Source of the DNA: an uncultured bacterium
GTDB taxonomy: Bacteria; Calescibacteriota; Calescibacteriia; Calescibacteriales; Calescibacteriaceae
Direction of reading: 5' to 3'
Assembly: GCA_938036315.1 (NCBI GenBank)
Contig: CALHPK010000002.1
Location: 97,225 to 161,224 of the forward strand
DNA: 64,000 bases
Below are positions 15,955-25,297 of the stretch, piece after piece. The position numbers and the translations under genes were made by a program. Each line of letters starts with the position of its first letter. Positions within the stretch are counted from its first letter, which is position 1. The notes beneath the pieces were generated by a model. It was not told the DNA's origin and searched no databases. It worked only from the letters and a program-made list of their open reading frames with translations.

Positions 15955-17260
15955 CCTTGAGTAATCTCTTATCTGCAAGCTTTACAACATCTTCAAATGA
16001 GTCCGAAGCTTCATCGACCGAAGCAAGTCCCCAGCTTACTGATACCTTCCCTCCAACTATATCCTTGACAGGAGAAAACTGCTCAAACTTATTTGCGATT
16101 CTCTTTGCAACATTAATAGCATCATCCTTCTTTATATTATCAAGAAGTAGAACAAATTCATCTCCACCGAACCTTGCAGCTATATCATACTTTCTTACCC
16201 ACTCTTTGATTAAATACCCTAAAGCTTTCAAAATTTCATCTCCCACAAAATGACCGTACATATCATTTATCTTTTTGAATTTATCTATATCAAATATTAC
16301 GATAGCATAGGTTTCACCAAGGCGCCTATATTTTGAAAAAGCTTGGTGCAATCTTTCAATAAAGTATCTTCTATTGTAGGTACTGGTAAGTGGGTCGGTG
16401 ACCGCAGCTACTTGTATCTCTTGCTCCCTATCTATGCGCGATAAAACAGCTTCCATAAACTTTGAAACAAGATAAGATAAAAGCTTGTATTCCGGCTGAA
16501 TATTATCTCCCTCAATAACAAGATATGCAGTTCTGGTACTATCAAAAACAAGAGGATATGACACATAACCTAAAACATTATCTTCAAATTTACCCTGAAC
16601 CACTATATTCCTCAAATAGACAGCGGAAATATCTCCACCTATTACAAAGTATTCTCTACCATCAATAGTGAAAGATTTACCCTCGGCTATCTCTTCATCA
16701 GCTGAGCTCTTTGGTATTATAGAATAAACCCTCGCATTCGGAATTACATAACATATAAAATTTCTCACCTCTGAAATAACCTTGAATTTGTCACTTTCTG
16801 CAGTAAGGTATCTTATGAAATCGGTAAAATCTATTAGCATCTTTTTTATAGACTCAACTTTCTCTTTCTCAGTCTTAAGAAAAGATGCCAGATCTCGCAT
16901 AATAGTAAAAACTTTCTTCAGATCAGGATCTTTATCGATAATTTCTGGCTGAGACTTAGCAATTTCTTTCAAAATTTCTGACTGCGGCACCGAAGCAATA
17001 CCGCTCACGATCTTTTTAAACTTTTCAAACGGAGAAGCTATAACCCTCCAGAAGATATACCCATAAAACAATAACATAGTAGTGATAACAACAAAAGAGA
17101 AAAGGTCAACTCCCCCGGTCAGGTGAAAAATTAAAAGCACAATAATGATGTTCAGTGTCGATATCGTGATAAGGAGGCGTTTTTCTATACCTAATCTTGA
17201 GGCGAAAAAAGAAATTGTTGAAAGAAAAACAGCAAGGGCTCCCTTTAAAAAAATCTCCAT
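15917..17260 (-). CDS. Membrane-anchored diguanylate cyclase (GGDEF)
   Basis: Makes cyclic di-GMP from two GTP at the inner membrane. In the 447 residues there are three hydrophobic helices within about residues 5-73, a linker with coiled-coil character, a GAF-like sensory region at about 150-280, and a GGDEF domain from about 285. The catalytic motif GGDEF is intact at residues 365-369. An inhibitory-site RxxD (Arg356-Asp359) lies at the canonical spacing, so feedback inhibition by product is expected. No EAL domain is present. The signal sensed is unknown. It overlaps the sufB/D 3' end by 38 bp. Confidence 0.95.
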   Translation of the reverse strand: MEIFLKGALAVFLSTISFFASRLGIEKRLLITISTLNIIIVLLIFHLTGGVDLFSFVVITTMLLFYGYIFWRVIASPFEKFKKIVSGIASVPQSEILKEIAKSQPEIIDKDPDLKKVFTIMRDLASFLKTEKEKVESIKKMLIDFTDFIRYLTAESDKFKVISEVRNFICYVIPNARVYSIIPKSSADEEIAEGKSFTIDGREYFVIGGDISAVYLRNIVVQGKFEDNVLGYVSYPLVFDSTRTAYLVIEGDNIQPEYKLLSYLVSKFMEAVLSRIDREQEIQVAAVTDPLTSTYNRRYFIERLHQAFSKYRRLGETYAIVIFDIDKFKKINDMYGHFVGDEILKALGYLIKEWVRKYDIAARFGGDEFVLLLDNIKKDDAINVAKRIANKFEQFSPVKDIVGGKVSVSWGLASVDEASDSFEDVVKLADKRLLKAKEMGGGRGVWE

Positions 17261-17509
17261 CTTCTCTCCTCCTTCAATTAGCCTTTTTATTATTTATTAT
17301 TTTATACCAATGTTTTATGCGAGATTTTTATAGCTCCAAAGTCCTTTATCTTTTTATTATCCTGATTATATATTTAAATTCACTATAAATAAAAATCACT
17401 GTAAGTAAACATTTCTTAGGTCAGGATAGTAGGAAATTTGCAGCGGTAAGAAATTTGCAAAAGTTGTCCAGTGAAATCGAAATAATTTTAAGGTAGGCAT
17501 AAGAAATCA

Positions 17510-18328
17510 TCAAAAAGGAATTCTCGGTGGTTCTGTCCCTGGGACACAGGCATACTGTGAGAAATCGGTTATGCCCTCTTCCCTTAGCACATCTTCATCA
17601 ATCAACGCTTTACCAGTTCTATACGTGGGTGGTTTAGAGATTATGGCAATTAAAGCATCAGAGAGTATATCTGGTTTCCTCCACATAGTTGGATCTCCTA
17701 ATTTAAAGTTTATTGTTGCCTGACTTTCTATTGCAGTAGCTGGCCATAGAGAGTTTACAGCTATGTTATAATTCTCTACCTCTTTGGCAAGCCCCATTGT
17801 TAGCATGGTCATACCAAACTTTGATATAAGGTAGGCCACCTTCCCCGGAAGAACTTCTAAGTTTATTTGCGGAGACATATTTACAATATGTCCCCATCTT
17901 TGATTGATCATGTATGGAAGAACGTAATATGAAGCTATAAAAGAAGCTCTGACATTAACCTGCATAACTAGATCAAATTTCTTTGGTGGAGTATCGACAA
18001 CCGGTTGCCACCATAAAGCTCCAGCATTGTTTACCAAGATATGAACAGTCCCAAAAGCTTTAACAGTTTCATCAACCATATTTTTTATCTGATCTTCATA
18101 GCGGACATCAACTTTAACCGGTATTGCCTCCCCTCCAAACCTCTTTATTTCTTCGACTGTCTCATATATGGAACCGGGTAGCTTTTCTGAGCTAGATTCA
18201 CTCTTTGCAGCAACGCACACTTTCACTCCTCTTCTGGCAAGATCGATTGCTATTTTTTTACCTATTCCCCGTGAAGCTCCCGTAATAATTGCGACTTTCC
18301 CTTCAAGCTTATCAATTTCCTTTATCAT
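17510..18328 (-). CDS. Short-chain dehydrogenase/reductase (HSDL2-like)
   Basis: NAD(P)-dependent oxidoreductase of 272 residues. The cofactor motif TGASRGIG is at residues 16-23, the NNAG strand is present, and the catalytic Tyr and Lys sit in YLISK. The insert and the NSLWPATAIESQAT segment resemble the HSDL2-like branch of classical SDRs. The physiological substrate cannot be told. It lies 86 bp downstream of the NuoG-like gene on the same strand and may be co-transcribed. Confidence 0.85.
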   Translation of the reverse strand: MIKEIDKLEGKVAIITGASRGIGKKIAIDLARRGVKVCVAAKSESSSEKLPGSIYETVEEIKRFGGEAIPVKVDVRYEDQIKNMVDETVKAFGTVHILVNNAGALWWQPVVDTPPKKFDLVMQVNVRASFIASYYVLPYMINQRWGHIVNMSPQINLEVLPGKVAYLISKFGMTMLTMGLAKEVENYNIAVNSLWPATAIESQATINFKLGDPTMWRKPDILSDALIAIISKPPTYRTGKALIDEDVLREEGITDFSQYACVPGTEPPRIPF

Positions 18329-18399
18329 AGCAGTAATAAGATAGATATCTTAAGAAATTGAAATATTCTTTCAAGATAATACATAGTAGTTCCAAATTT

Positions 18400-18419
18400 T
18401 CTAGCTGACTCAAGCTAGA
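18400..18419. other. inverted repeat over the NuoG-like stop codon
   Basis: TCTAGCT and AGCTAGA, separated by 6 nt, form a perfect 7-bp stem that includes the stop codon of the NuoG-like gene. No T-run follows on the minus strand, so it is at best a weak terminator or a 3'-end stabilising hairpin. Confidence 0.35.
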
Positions 18420-19905
18420 TCAAACTGTCGCAAAGCTGTATTTCATATGGGATTCTCTCACACGCCGGGTTAATCTTTTTAGGATTCCCCTCAAATGTGT
18501 AATGTCCAGACTTTTCATATGGCAAAGTCGCTGGAATAAAAACCCCCACAAAATCATCTCTTTCAAGTCTAAGATCTATAATAACAATGAAGTCACCTCG
18601 CAAATCCTTTTGAGAAATAGAACCCTTATTAGCTCCCATACCATAGTATATTAAAGCTGAATATTGACCACTTTTTATTTTAGATATGACTTCGTCTTTT
18701 ACTCCGCCAAGAATATTGCATCCGCCGATATAGTTTGGAGCCTTTCTCCTTTTGATAAGGATATCATCCTCCTCCCCTTCTAATGGCGGTAAAAGGGTTA
18801 TATCTGCATCCACTTTTTCGGCAAGTTCCTTGAATTTTGTCATTTCCTCGTTTGTCGCATATGGGGTTACAAGAATTGCTTTTTTATCATAGCTGAGGAA
18901 AGTTCTGGCGACTTTCTTTGTATCTTCCCAGCTTATCTCCTCCTTAATACCACCGCGAACCGAAAGAGGGTTAGTGTCTTTTGGAAAGAAAAAGTTTCTC
19001 CACTCCCATCTTCCAATATCACACATAATAAGATCTTGTGTGTAAAGTTTATCATATGAATGTGCTCCTATATCTTCTATACCGATGATCTCGGAATATG
19101 CAGGCTGGATCAGATTTTTATTTTGTGAATAAAGTGATTCCTCCGCCTTATCAAGCATATTGTCAAATGTCTTAACTCTGACAATTTTATTCTCCCATGC
19201 TTCAACTACAACTCTGCATCCCCTCTCACACATCGGGCAATGAGTAAGTGTCCTCTGAACACGCCAAGCACGCGGGAGATACGAACTTGCTTCATCTACC
19301 AAAGCGCCGACAGGACAGAGGTCTATTATATTCCCAGAATACTTGGAACCATCTGCAAATTTTTCAGGAAATATTGTAAGGTCTGACAAGAATCCGCGCT
19401 GCGTAACACTTAGTCCACCTGTCTTAGTAAAATCTCGAAGGAATCTTACGCATCTTGTACACAAAACGCATCTTTCTTTGAAAAGAATTATCTTTTCTGA
19501 GACCCTAATCCATCCCTTTAATCTTCTTTTCCCATCGTATCTTTTCCGCTCAGGTCCCCATATGTAGGTGAAATTCTGTAGATCACACTCTCCAGATCTC
19601 GGACACACAGGGCAATCCACAGGGTGATGCTGGAGCAAGAACTCCAAAGCCAAATTTCTGAGCTTTTTAACCTTTTCGTCTTTAGTGTCAACAACCATAT
19701 CTTTATCTACTGTGACTGTGCAAGCAGTGGTTGGGCGTGGAACTCCCTCGATTTTTACAAAACACATCCTGCACTGTGCTACGACTTTCAAAAGAGGATG
19801 ATAGCAGTAGTGCGGGATGTAAACCCCAGCTTTCAAAGCCGCAATTATGAGATTTGTCCCTTTCTCAACTTCAACTTCTTTGCCATCTATTCTGAGAACC
19901 GGCAT
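18415..19905 (-). CDS. NuoG-like iron-sulfur protein (short)
   Basis: Fe-S subunit related to NuoG of complex I and to [FeFe]-hydrogenase electron-entry domains. From ATG at 19905: a plant-type [2Fe-2S] domain (HYCYHP...CRMCFV...CTV), the His-Cys [4Fe-4S] site (HHPVDCPVC...GECDLQ), a further cluster site (CVLCTRC...CPVGAL), and a CPMCERGC cluster leading into a molybdopterin-oxidoreductase-like domain that ends early. About 496 residues against 700-900 for full NuoG, so the C-terminal domain is shortened. No other nuo gene is adjacent. A TTG start at 19950 would add 15 residues without family similarity. Confidence 0.88.
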   Translation of the reverse strand: MPVLRIDGKEVEVEKGTNLIIAALKAGVYIPHYCYHPLLKVVAQCRMCFVKIEGVPRPTTACTVTVDKDMVVDTKDEKVKKLRNLALEFLLQHHPVDCPVCPRSGECDLQNFTYIWGPERKRYDGKRRLKGWIRVSEKIILFKERCVLCTRCVRFLRDFTKTGGLSVTQRGFLSDLTIFPEKFADGSKYSGNIIDLCPVGALVDEASSYLPRAWRVQRTLTHCPMCERGCRVVVEAWENKIVRVKTFDNMLDKAEESLYSQNKNLIQPAYSEIIGIEDIGAHSYDKLYTQDLIMCDIGRWEWRNFFFPKDTNPLSVRGGIKEEISWEDTKKVARTFLSYDKKAILVTPYATNEEMTKFKELAEKVDADITLLPPLEGEEDDILIKRRKAPNYIGGCNILGGVKDEVISKIKSGQYSALIYYGMGANKGSISQKDLRGDFIVIIDLRLERDDFVGVFIPATLPYEKSGHYTFEGNPKKINPACERIPYEIQLCDSLI

Positions 19906-20007
19906 ACATAAAATTTTGAAATCAACAGAACTCTTTTCCAAATTCCCCAAATTCTTTCAAATCTCAATTGCAATGTAAGGAAATTTTTCTGATTTGCAAA
20001 CTAAATT

Positions 20008-21468
20008 CTACGAAAAAACTTTCTCAGCTTTGCGTGGAAAATATCTTGACATTCTGAATATATTTCTCACCCCAACAGCTGACAAAGTAACAACAATAGG
20101 ATCAACTGTAAAAAACCTCCTTGGTTGAGCTGATTCAAAAGTAGTTACCAAAAATGTACCGTACACTATTGTAAATATTGCAAAGAAGGTTTCTGCAATC
20201 TTCTCTTTCCTGAAAATGGAGAGTATAGCAAAAACCAGCGAAAATATCCTTATCAACCAAGCTGTTCCATAGAACAACCACCATCCGAAGCTGAGGAGTT
20301 TAAGCCTTTTTTCTTTAACCTCTTCAAATACTTCTTTCACCTTCCCCTGAAGAAGCTTCGGGACAATTGATAATGTTAATTCTTCGCTTGAAGGACTTAT
20401 ATTCCCCGTGATTGTGAAATACAGGTGAGCTATTCCAAAAGGAGGAGAAGATCTGAAAACCCCGGCTATATGAATTTCAAAAGGATACTTCCAAAAATTC
20501 TTTATTATCTCCCTTCTACATATTTTGCCAACCTGAAGTTCCTTTGTTAAATTCATAGGATAATTATTAACTTCCTCTTGCGACGAGAATTTTACCCCCC
20601 ATTTGAACTCCTCTGACGCCATATTATAGAGTTCTAAATCTTTATAACTACCTAACCACATTCCCTTCTTCATCTTTTGATACACTTCGCACAAAAACAC
20701 AAAGTCCCCGGGTCTGAAAATAAAAAGATTCCATATCATATAGTTTCTTATAAACCATGGTAAAATGCTTAGTGAGAAAGCGAGTCCAGTATAAATAGCA
20801 AGTTTTAGATTTTGTGATGTTGACTTTGAAATTCTCCATAAAACTGCAAAATACAAAATTGGGAAAACCATTCCAAATAAATACCAAATTGGATGAAGCA
20901 GAGCGAGAATTCCCACCACAAGACCAGAAAGAAATGCATTTTTAAACTTTGGAGCTGACAAAGCCAACACGAAAAGAATAAGAAGTAGGAAACCCTGAAG
21001 AGGTTCTGTCATCATAGCTTGTGCATGCAGAATAGGTATAGGAGAAATCGCATAAATCAGAGAAGGTACAAGAGAAAAGTTTCCAGTAAGCCCCAAAAGC
21101 TTAGATAGCTTATACATAACAAAAATCTTCGAAGCATCAATTATATTCTGACTGAAAATCACAAGCTCGGGTCTTTCTCCAAAGATAGCGTAGTGGACAG
21201 CAATAAACAAAGGATACACGGGAGGTCGATAAATTTCCGGATCTGCAGAGGGAACACACTTTTGAGGGAAATTCTTTGGAAACTCCCTTGGACAGTCATT
21301 AATATATTTCCCTTTCTGGATAAGGTTTATTGCTGGAAATTCATAAGTATATGAATCTATAGTATAAAAAGCTCGGGAGGGATCGGGTTTTATAAACTTG
21401 TACCAGAAACCAAGCCTTAAAACCAGTGCGCTACAGAATATTAAAAACAATTTTATCACATCTTTCAT
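20008..21468 (-). CDS. ArnT/GT39-like membrane glycosyltransferase
   Basis: A 486-residue polytopic inner-membrane protein with about ten hydrophobic segments. The first extracytoplasmic loop has acidic residues in a family-typical place (SYTYEFPAINLIQKG, RPPVYPLFIA), as in the PMT_2/GT83 (ArnT) and GT39 families. These use polyprenyl-phosphate-linked sugars to modify lipids or proteins in the periplasm. It begins 7 bp after the WlbB-like acyltransferase gene, so it is the third gene of a sugar-modification operon. Donor and acceptor are unknown. Confidence 0.75.
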   Translation of the reverse strand: MKDVIKLFLIFCSALVLRLGFWYKFIKPDPSRAFYTIDSYTYEFPAINLIQKGKYINDCPREFPKNFPQKCVPSADPEIYRPPVYPLFIAVHYAIFGERPELVIFSQNIIDASKIFVMYKLSKLLGLTGNFSLVPSLIYAISPIPILHAQAMMTEPLQGFLLLILFVLALSAPKFKNAFLSGLVVGILALLHPIWYLFGMVFPILYFAVLWRISKSTSQNLKLAIYTGLAFSLSILPWFIRNYMIWNLFIFRPGDFVFLCEVYQKMKKGMWLGSYKDLELYNMASEEFKWGVKFSSQEEVNNYPMNLTKELQVGKICRREIIKNFWKYPFEIHIAGVFRSSPPFGIAHLYFTITGNISPSSEELTLSIVPKLLQGKVKEVFEEVKEKRLKLLSFGWWLFYGTAWLIRIFSLVFAILSIFRKEKIAETFFAIFTIVYGTFLVTTFESAQPRRFFTVDPIVVTLSAVGVRNIFRMSRYFPRKAEKVFS

Positions 21469-21475
21469 ATGTTGC

Positions 21476-22048
21476 TCACGTGAGAGGAGGTCCTCCTACG
21501 AACTCTACCCTCTTTGTTTTTCTATTTATGTTATATTTTCTTCCACATCTTCTGCATTCGGATTTTTTAAGTGGGAGTCCGCAGGCGCATACATATCCTA
21601 CGATTTTCCCTGGGTTTCCAGCCACAATAGAAAAATCCGGCACTGACTTTGTAACTACTGCCCCTGCAGCTACCATGGCATATCTGCCTATTTCAACTCC
21701 GCAAAGTATAATGGCTCCAGCTCCCACCGTAGCATATCTCCTCACTACAGTTTGCTTAAGCTCCCAATTCTCATTTCTGCTCCTTGGATATTTATCATTT
21801 GTGAAAACAGCATTCGGTCCCACGAAAACAAAATCTTCAAGGTATATTCCATCCCACAAAGCTACCTGATTTTTTATCGTACAAAAATCCCCAATCACTA
21901 CTTTACTTTCTATATAGCAGTGTTCCCCTATGTTACAATACTTTCCTATTCTTGCCCCTTTCATAACATGAGTCCAAGCCCAGATTCTTGTTCCCTCCCC
22001 TATATCTTCACTTTCGACTATTGCAAGTGGATGCTTAAAAAATCTCAT
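21476..22048 (-). CDS. Hexapeptide-repeat N-acetyltransferase (WlbB/WbpD-like)
   Basis: Left-handed beta-helix acyltransferase of about 190 residues, built from repeats such as IGEGTRIWAWTHVMKGARIG and VVIGDFC. The VGAGAIILCGVEIGRYAMVAAGAVVTKSV and GNPGKIVGYVC segments are typical of enzymes that N-acetylate UDP-3-amino sugars. A C-terminal zinc-ribbon-like tail (CACG...CRRCG) is also seen in the WlbB/WbpD group. Met at 22048 is preferred; the longer form from 22102 adds residues outside the fold. It lies between a WlbA-like dehydrogenase and a membrane glycosyltransferase, which supports a role in making an acetamido sugar of the cell surface. Confidence 0.85.
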   Translation of the reverse strand: MRFFKHPLAIVESEDIGEGTRIWAWTHVMKGARIGKYCNIGEHCYIESKVVIGDFCTIKNQVALWDGIYLEDFVFVGPNAVFTNDKYPRSRNENWELKQTVVRRYATVGAGAIILCGVEIGRYAMVAAGAVVTKSVPDFSIVAGNPGKIVGYVCACGLPLKKSECRRCGRKYNINRKTKRVEFVGGPPLT

Positions 22049-22165
22049 AATTAATTTATAATTCCAGAGCTTCTGATGAATTGGTTGAACTATCATTCTC
22101 AATTACTATCTTATCAACTATATATTTCGGGAACTTCTCTAATATTTCCTCTGCAATATGTCCTT

Positions 22166-22193
22166 CCATTATATACAGGCCATTATGTACAGG
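22166..22193. repeat. 14-bp tandem repeat, two copies
   Basis: CCATTATATACAGG at 22166-22179 and CCATTATGTACAGG at 22180-22193, with one mismatch, in the spacer between the WlbB-like and WlbA-like genes. Confidence 0.8.
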
Positions 22194-22244
22194 TACTACA
22201 CAACTAATATTTTTGTTCTTATACTTACTTTTATTTACTTTGCA

Positions 22245-23237
22245 TTACATCTTATTCAGCAAAATTTTGTCACATTCTTCTAAAATTTTTATTATCTCAA
22301 GTGCGAAAAATTCATCTGATTCGAATTTAGTTCCTTGACTCAAGGCTTTTACGACTTCGTCCACCTCAATAGATAAACTCTCGACATTTTCAACTTTCAA
22401 GATTCTTATGTCTCCGGAAACATATGTTGGGAAAAATGGATTTTCATCTTTTTTATATTTCTCTTTCTCTTCATAGTATATAATCCTTAGCTTTTCAACT
22501 GGGTTAACATCGTCCCATATAATCATCTTATCCTCTCCACCTATTACCATTTTTCTTATTTTCAATGGGGAAAACCAATTCACGTATATATGTCCTATTA
22601 TTGAATCATCCGCCAGAAAAGAGATATGAGCCATATCATTTTTTGTTTTCCCGTAAAGTTTTGTAGCTAAAACATCCAAAATTTTTATTCTGTATCCGAA
22701 GTAAAGTAAAATTGAAAAATCATGAACTGCTAAATCCCATATGACGTCCACGCCTTCGCGGTAAGGAGCTCTAACCCTTTCGCTATCAAAATATATCAAT
22801 TTGCCAAAATCGTTGCTACTTATTATCTCTTTTATCTTTCTTGTGACTGGATTGAATACAAATGTGTGATCCACAAATATTTTAAGGTTTTTCTTTTTTG
22901 AGATTTCTATAAGTTCTTCACATTCTTTTGATGAAGTAGTTAGAGGCTTTGCAGCAAGCACATTTTTTGAATTCAAAATGGCCTTCTTGATTATCTCATA
23001 ATGAGTTTCTGGAGGCGTTGCTACCACAACGATATCTAGATCCTCTCTGAATAGTTCCTCGTAGTTCTTTGTAGCCCTTCTAATATAAGGGTACTTCCTC
23101 ATATATATTCCAAGTTTTGTTTCATCTAAATCACATATATAGTCAACAGATACTTGCGGATGATTGTAAAAATTCCTGAGAAGATTAGGTCCCCAGTAGC
23201 CGAGCCCAATTATACCTACCTTGATTTTCTTCTCCAT
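22245..23237 (-). CDS. Gfo/Idh/MocA oxidoreductase (WlbA-like)
   Basis: NAD-dependent sugar dehydrogenase of 330 residues. The N-terminal Rossmann fold has VGIIGLGYWGPNLLRNF, then VVATPPETHY and the AKPLTTS motif where most members have EKP. The C-terminal sheet domain includes DVIWDLAVHDFSIL, with the His-Asp pair typical of the family. With the adjacent hexapeptide transferase, the best guess is UDP-N-acetylglucosaminuronate 3-dehydrogenase of the WlbA/WlbC/WlbB route to 2,3-diacetamido sugars. The aminotransferase (WlbC) is not in the window. First gene of the operon running to 20008. Confidence 0.85.
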   Translation of the reverse strand: MEKKIKVGIIGLGYWGPNLLRNFYNHPQVSVDYICDLDETKLGIYMRKYPYIRRATKNYEELFREDLDIVVVATPPETHYEIIKKAILNSKNVLAAKPLTTSSKECEELIEISKKKNLKIFVDHTFVFNPVTRKIKEIISSNDFGKLIYFDSERVRAPYREGVDVIWDLAVHDFSILLYFGYRIKILDVLATKLYGKTKNDMAHISFLADDSIIGHIYVNWFSPLKIRKMVIGGEDKMIIWDDVNPVEKLRIIYYEEKEKYKKDENPFFPTYVSGDIRILKVENVESLSIEVDEVVKALSQGTKFESDEFFALEIIKILEECDKILLNKM

Positions 23238-23342
23238 AAATTATCTGTCCTCCACCATAATTTACGGTTATGTATATATATAATATAGCAAATTTGGGTC
23301 AAAATCTTTTCCTGATACATACAACATCTCAGTTAAATATAT

Positions 23343-23383
23343 GTTTTCTTATAACTGTTTTCTTATAACTATTTTTTATAACT
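23343..23383. repeat. 14-bp tandem repeat, three copies
   Basis: GTTTTCTTATAACT at 23343-23356 and 23357-23370 (identical), then a diverged 13-bp copy at 23371-23383. It lies in the divergent spacer upstream of the HerA-like gene. Confidence 0.88.
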
Positions 23384-23446
23384 ATAGCTATAAGGCTCTT
23401 GTGAAAATGCTCAAGAATTTCAACTCAAATCAAGGTTTGGCGTTAT

Positions 23447-23452
23447 TATAAT
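23447..23452 (+). promoter_or_regulatory. candidate -10 box of a leaderless herA-like transcript
   Basis: A consensus TATAAT ends 6 nt before the ATG at 23459, and no Shine-Dalgarno is present. This spacing would place transcription start at the A of ATG. No clear -35 was found. Confidence 0.4.
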
Positions 23453-23458
23453 TTTAGT

Positions 23459-25297
23459 ATGGAAGGGCTGGATGAAAGAATAGGAGTGGTTCTCGGAACA
23501 AAAGCTGCAAGCCCAGTGGAATTTTTCGTAGCAGTGGACAGAAATGCAATCCTTCAACTTGATGACGCAGTTTATGTCAGGTCTAAACTTCCTGATGGTA
23601 ACAATCTATATTTTTACGGCATAGTTTCACAAGTTGAAAAAGCGTATGACGGTTTAACTTTTGACTCTGATATGTACTATCTTGAACACATACCTGTTGA
23701 GACAAAATATATAGCAAAAGTCAGAACAACAACAATAGAACCCGAAAAATGGATCCCACCAACACCTGGCGACCCGGTTTATATTGCAAAAGGAGAAAAA
23801 TTTGAAAAAGCAATAGGAGCTGAGAAGATGGAAAGAAAGATTTTTGCAGGATTCTCACTCACAGGAAACGAAAAAATTTACATAGACCTTGATTTTATAG
23901 ATGGGACCAAAGGAGCCCACGTAAATATATCTGGAGTTTCCGGTGTTGCGACAAAAACAACTTATGGAGTATTTCTGATCCAGCAAATAATGTCTCAATA
24001 TTGGCAAATGAGGGATGAACATTATGCAGTGGTGGTTTTTAATGTCAAAGGAGAAGATCTGCTGTTTTTGGATAAAGCTAACAAAAGAGTATCTGAGGAA
24101 ACACTCAATATCTGGGAAAGTATCCTCCCTGGAGTTAAGGAAAATCATAGTCGAGGAAAAGGTTTAATTTACTCAGATCCCAAAATATGTGTTCCCCCCA
24201 CAGCAGATCTGAAACCAAATACATCCCAAAGGGCGCTTGAAGAAACTTTCATCTTCGGCATAAACATTTATGAATTTGCAAAATATGGAATCTTAAGATT
24301 CATAGTATCTGAAAGCGATTCTGACCAGATCAAAGATTTAGCCGAGGAATTAGCAGGAATTCTCTACAAACTTGCTGATAAAACCAAAAAGGATGAAGGA
24401 AAGAACAAAAAAGAAGAAGAAATAAACTACATCAGTATAGTAAGGGGAAATGAAAAGAAAAAGATAGAAAGATTGAAATCTGAAAATGAAGATTATACTC
24501 TTGAAAAATTCATCGAAGAAATTTTAGACGGAGAGTTCAAAACTGGAGATAACCAGATAAATCAACTAGTAGTAACAAATAAAATAATAAAAGAATCGGC
24601 TCCAGGTACGAAGAAAGCATTCTTGAGGAGGTTCAGGTCTGCTATGCGCGAACTTAATCATATTGTAAGGACAGAGTTCACTAAAAGCACAAGTTCCTTA
24701 AAAAGTATCACCTTTAATGATATAGCTAATATCAAAAAGGGCGAAGTTATGGTTGTAGATATTGGAAAAATGAGCGATGAAGCTCAAAGAATAATTGTAG
24801 GTTCGCTTTTAAGTAGAATCTTTGAAATACACGCCGAAGGCGGAGTGAAGAGAAAATTATTAATTATGCTTGATGAGCTGTCAAAATATGCCCCCCGAGA
24901 AGGTTCCTCTCCTATAAAATCAGTCCTTGAGGATATAGCCGAAAGAGGAAGGAGTTTAGGTATAATTCTTATCGGAGCTGAGCAGAGCGCAAAAACTGTT
25001 TCAAGAAAAATAATTCTCAACTCATCAGTAAAAGTTGTAGGAAGAATGTCACCAGAAGAGCTTGAGAGTTCTGAGTACGGATTCTTATCTAATGAGATGA
25101 AGTTGAGACTTCTTTCTGCTCAGCCAGGAAAACTCATAATATATCAGCCCGGGGTCTTTACCCCACTACCTATCACATTTCCTTACCCCTTCTGGGCAAC
25201 AAGAAAAGACGAAGTGTTAATACCCCAGGGAGCAAATGGAGGCAAAAGATCATTAAGTGAGATAGATGAAAACCTCATAGCGGAGGGAACAATATAA
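23459..25297 (+). CDS. HerA/DUF87-like ATPase with atypical P-loop
   Basis: RecA-fold ATPase of the HerA/FtsK superfamily, 612 residues. An N-terminal HAS-barrel-like beta domain (residues 1-100) precedes the ATPase core. The P-loop region reads G159-VSGVA-T-K166-T, with the GK replaced by ATK, so it departs from GxTGxGK(S/T). Walker B is KLLIMLDELSKYAP, followed by DIAERGRSLGIILIGAEQS and the distal LIYQPGVF segment usual in HerA proteins. A charged lysine-rich insert lies at about residues 310-350. Archaeal HerA acts with NurA in DNA end processing; no NurA-like gene is adjacent. It overlaps the next gene by 1 bp (TAATG). Confidence 0.85.
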   Translation: MEGLDERIGVVLGTKAASPVEFFVAVDRNAILQLDDAVYVRSKLPDGNNLYFYGIVSQVEKAYDGLTFDSDMYYLEHIPVETKYIAKVRTTTIEPEKWIPPTPGDPVYIAKGEKFEKAIGAEKMERKIFAGFSLTGNEKIYIDLDFIDGTKGAHVNISGVSGVATKTTYGVFLIQQIMSQYWQMRDEHYAVVVFNVKGEDLLFLDKANKRVSEETLNIWESILPGVKENHSRGKGLIYSDPKICVPPTADLKPNTSQRALEETFIFGINIYEFAKYGILRFIVSESDSDQIKDLAEELAGILYKLADKTKKDEGKNKKEEEINYISIVRGNEKKKIERLKSENEDYTLEKFIEEILDGEFKTGDNQINQLVVTNKIIKESAPGTKKAFLRRFRSAMRELNHIVRTEFTKSTSSLKSITFNDIANIKKGEVMVVDIGKMSDEAQRIIVGSLLSRIFEIHAEGGVKRKLLIMLDELSKYAPREGSSPIKSVLEDIAERGRSLGIILIGAEQSAKTVSRKIILNSSVKVVGRMSPEELESSEYGFLSNEMKLRLLSAQPGKLIIYQPGVFTPLPITFPYPFWATRKDEVLIPQGANGGKRSLSEIDENLIAEGTI

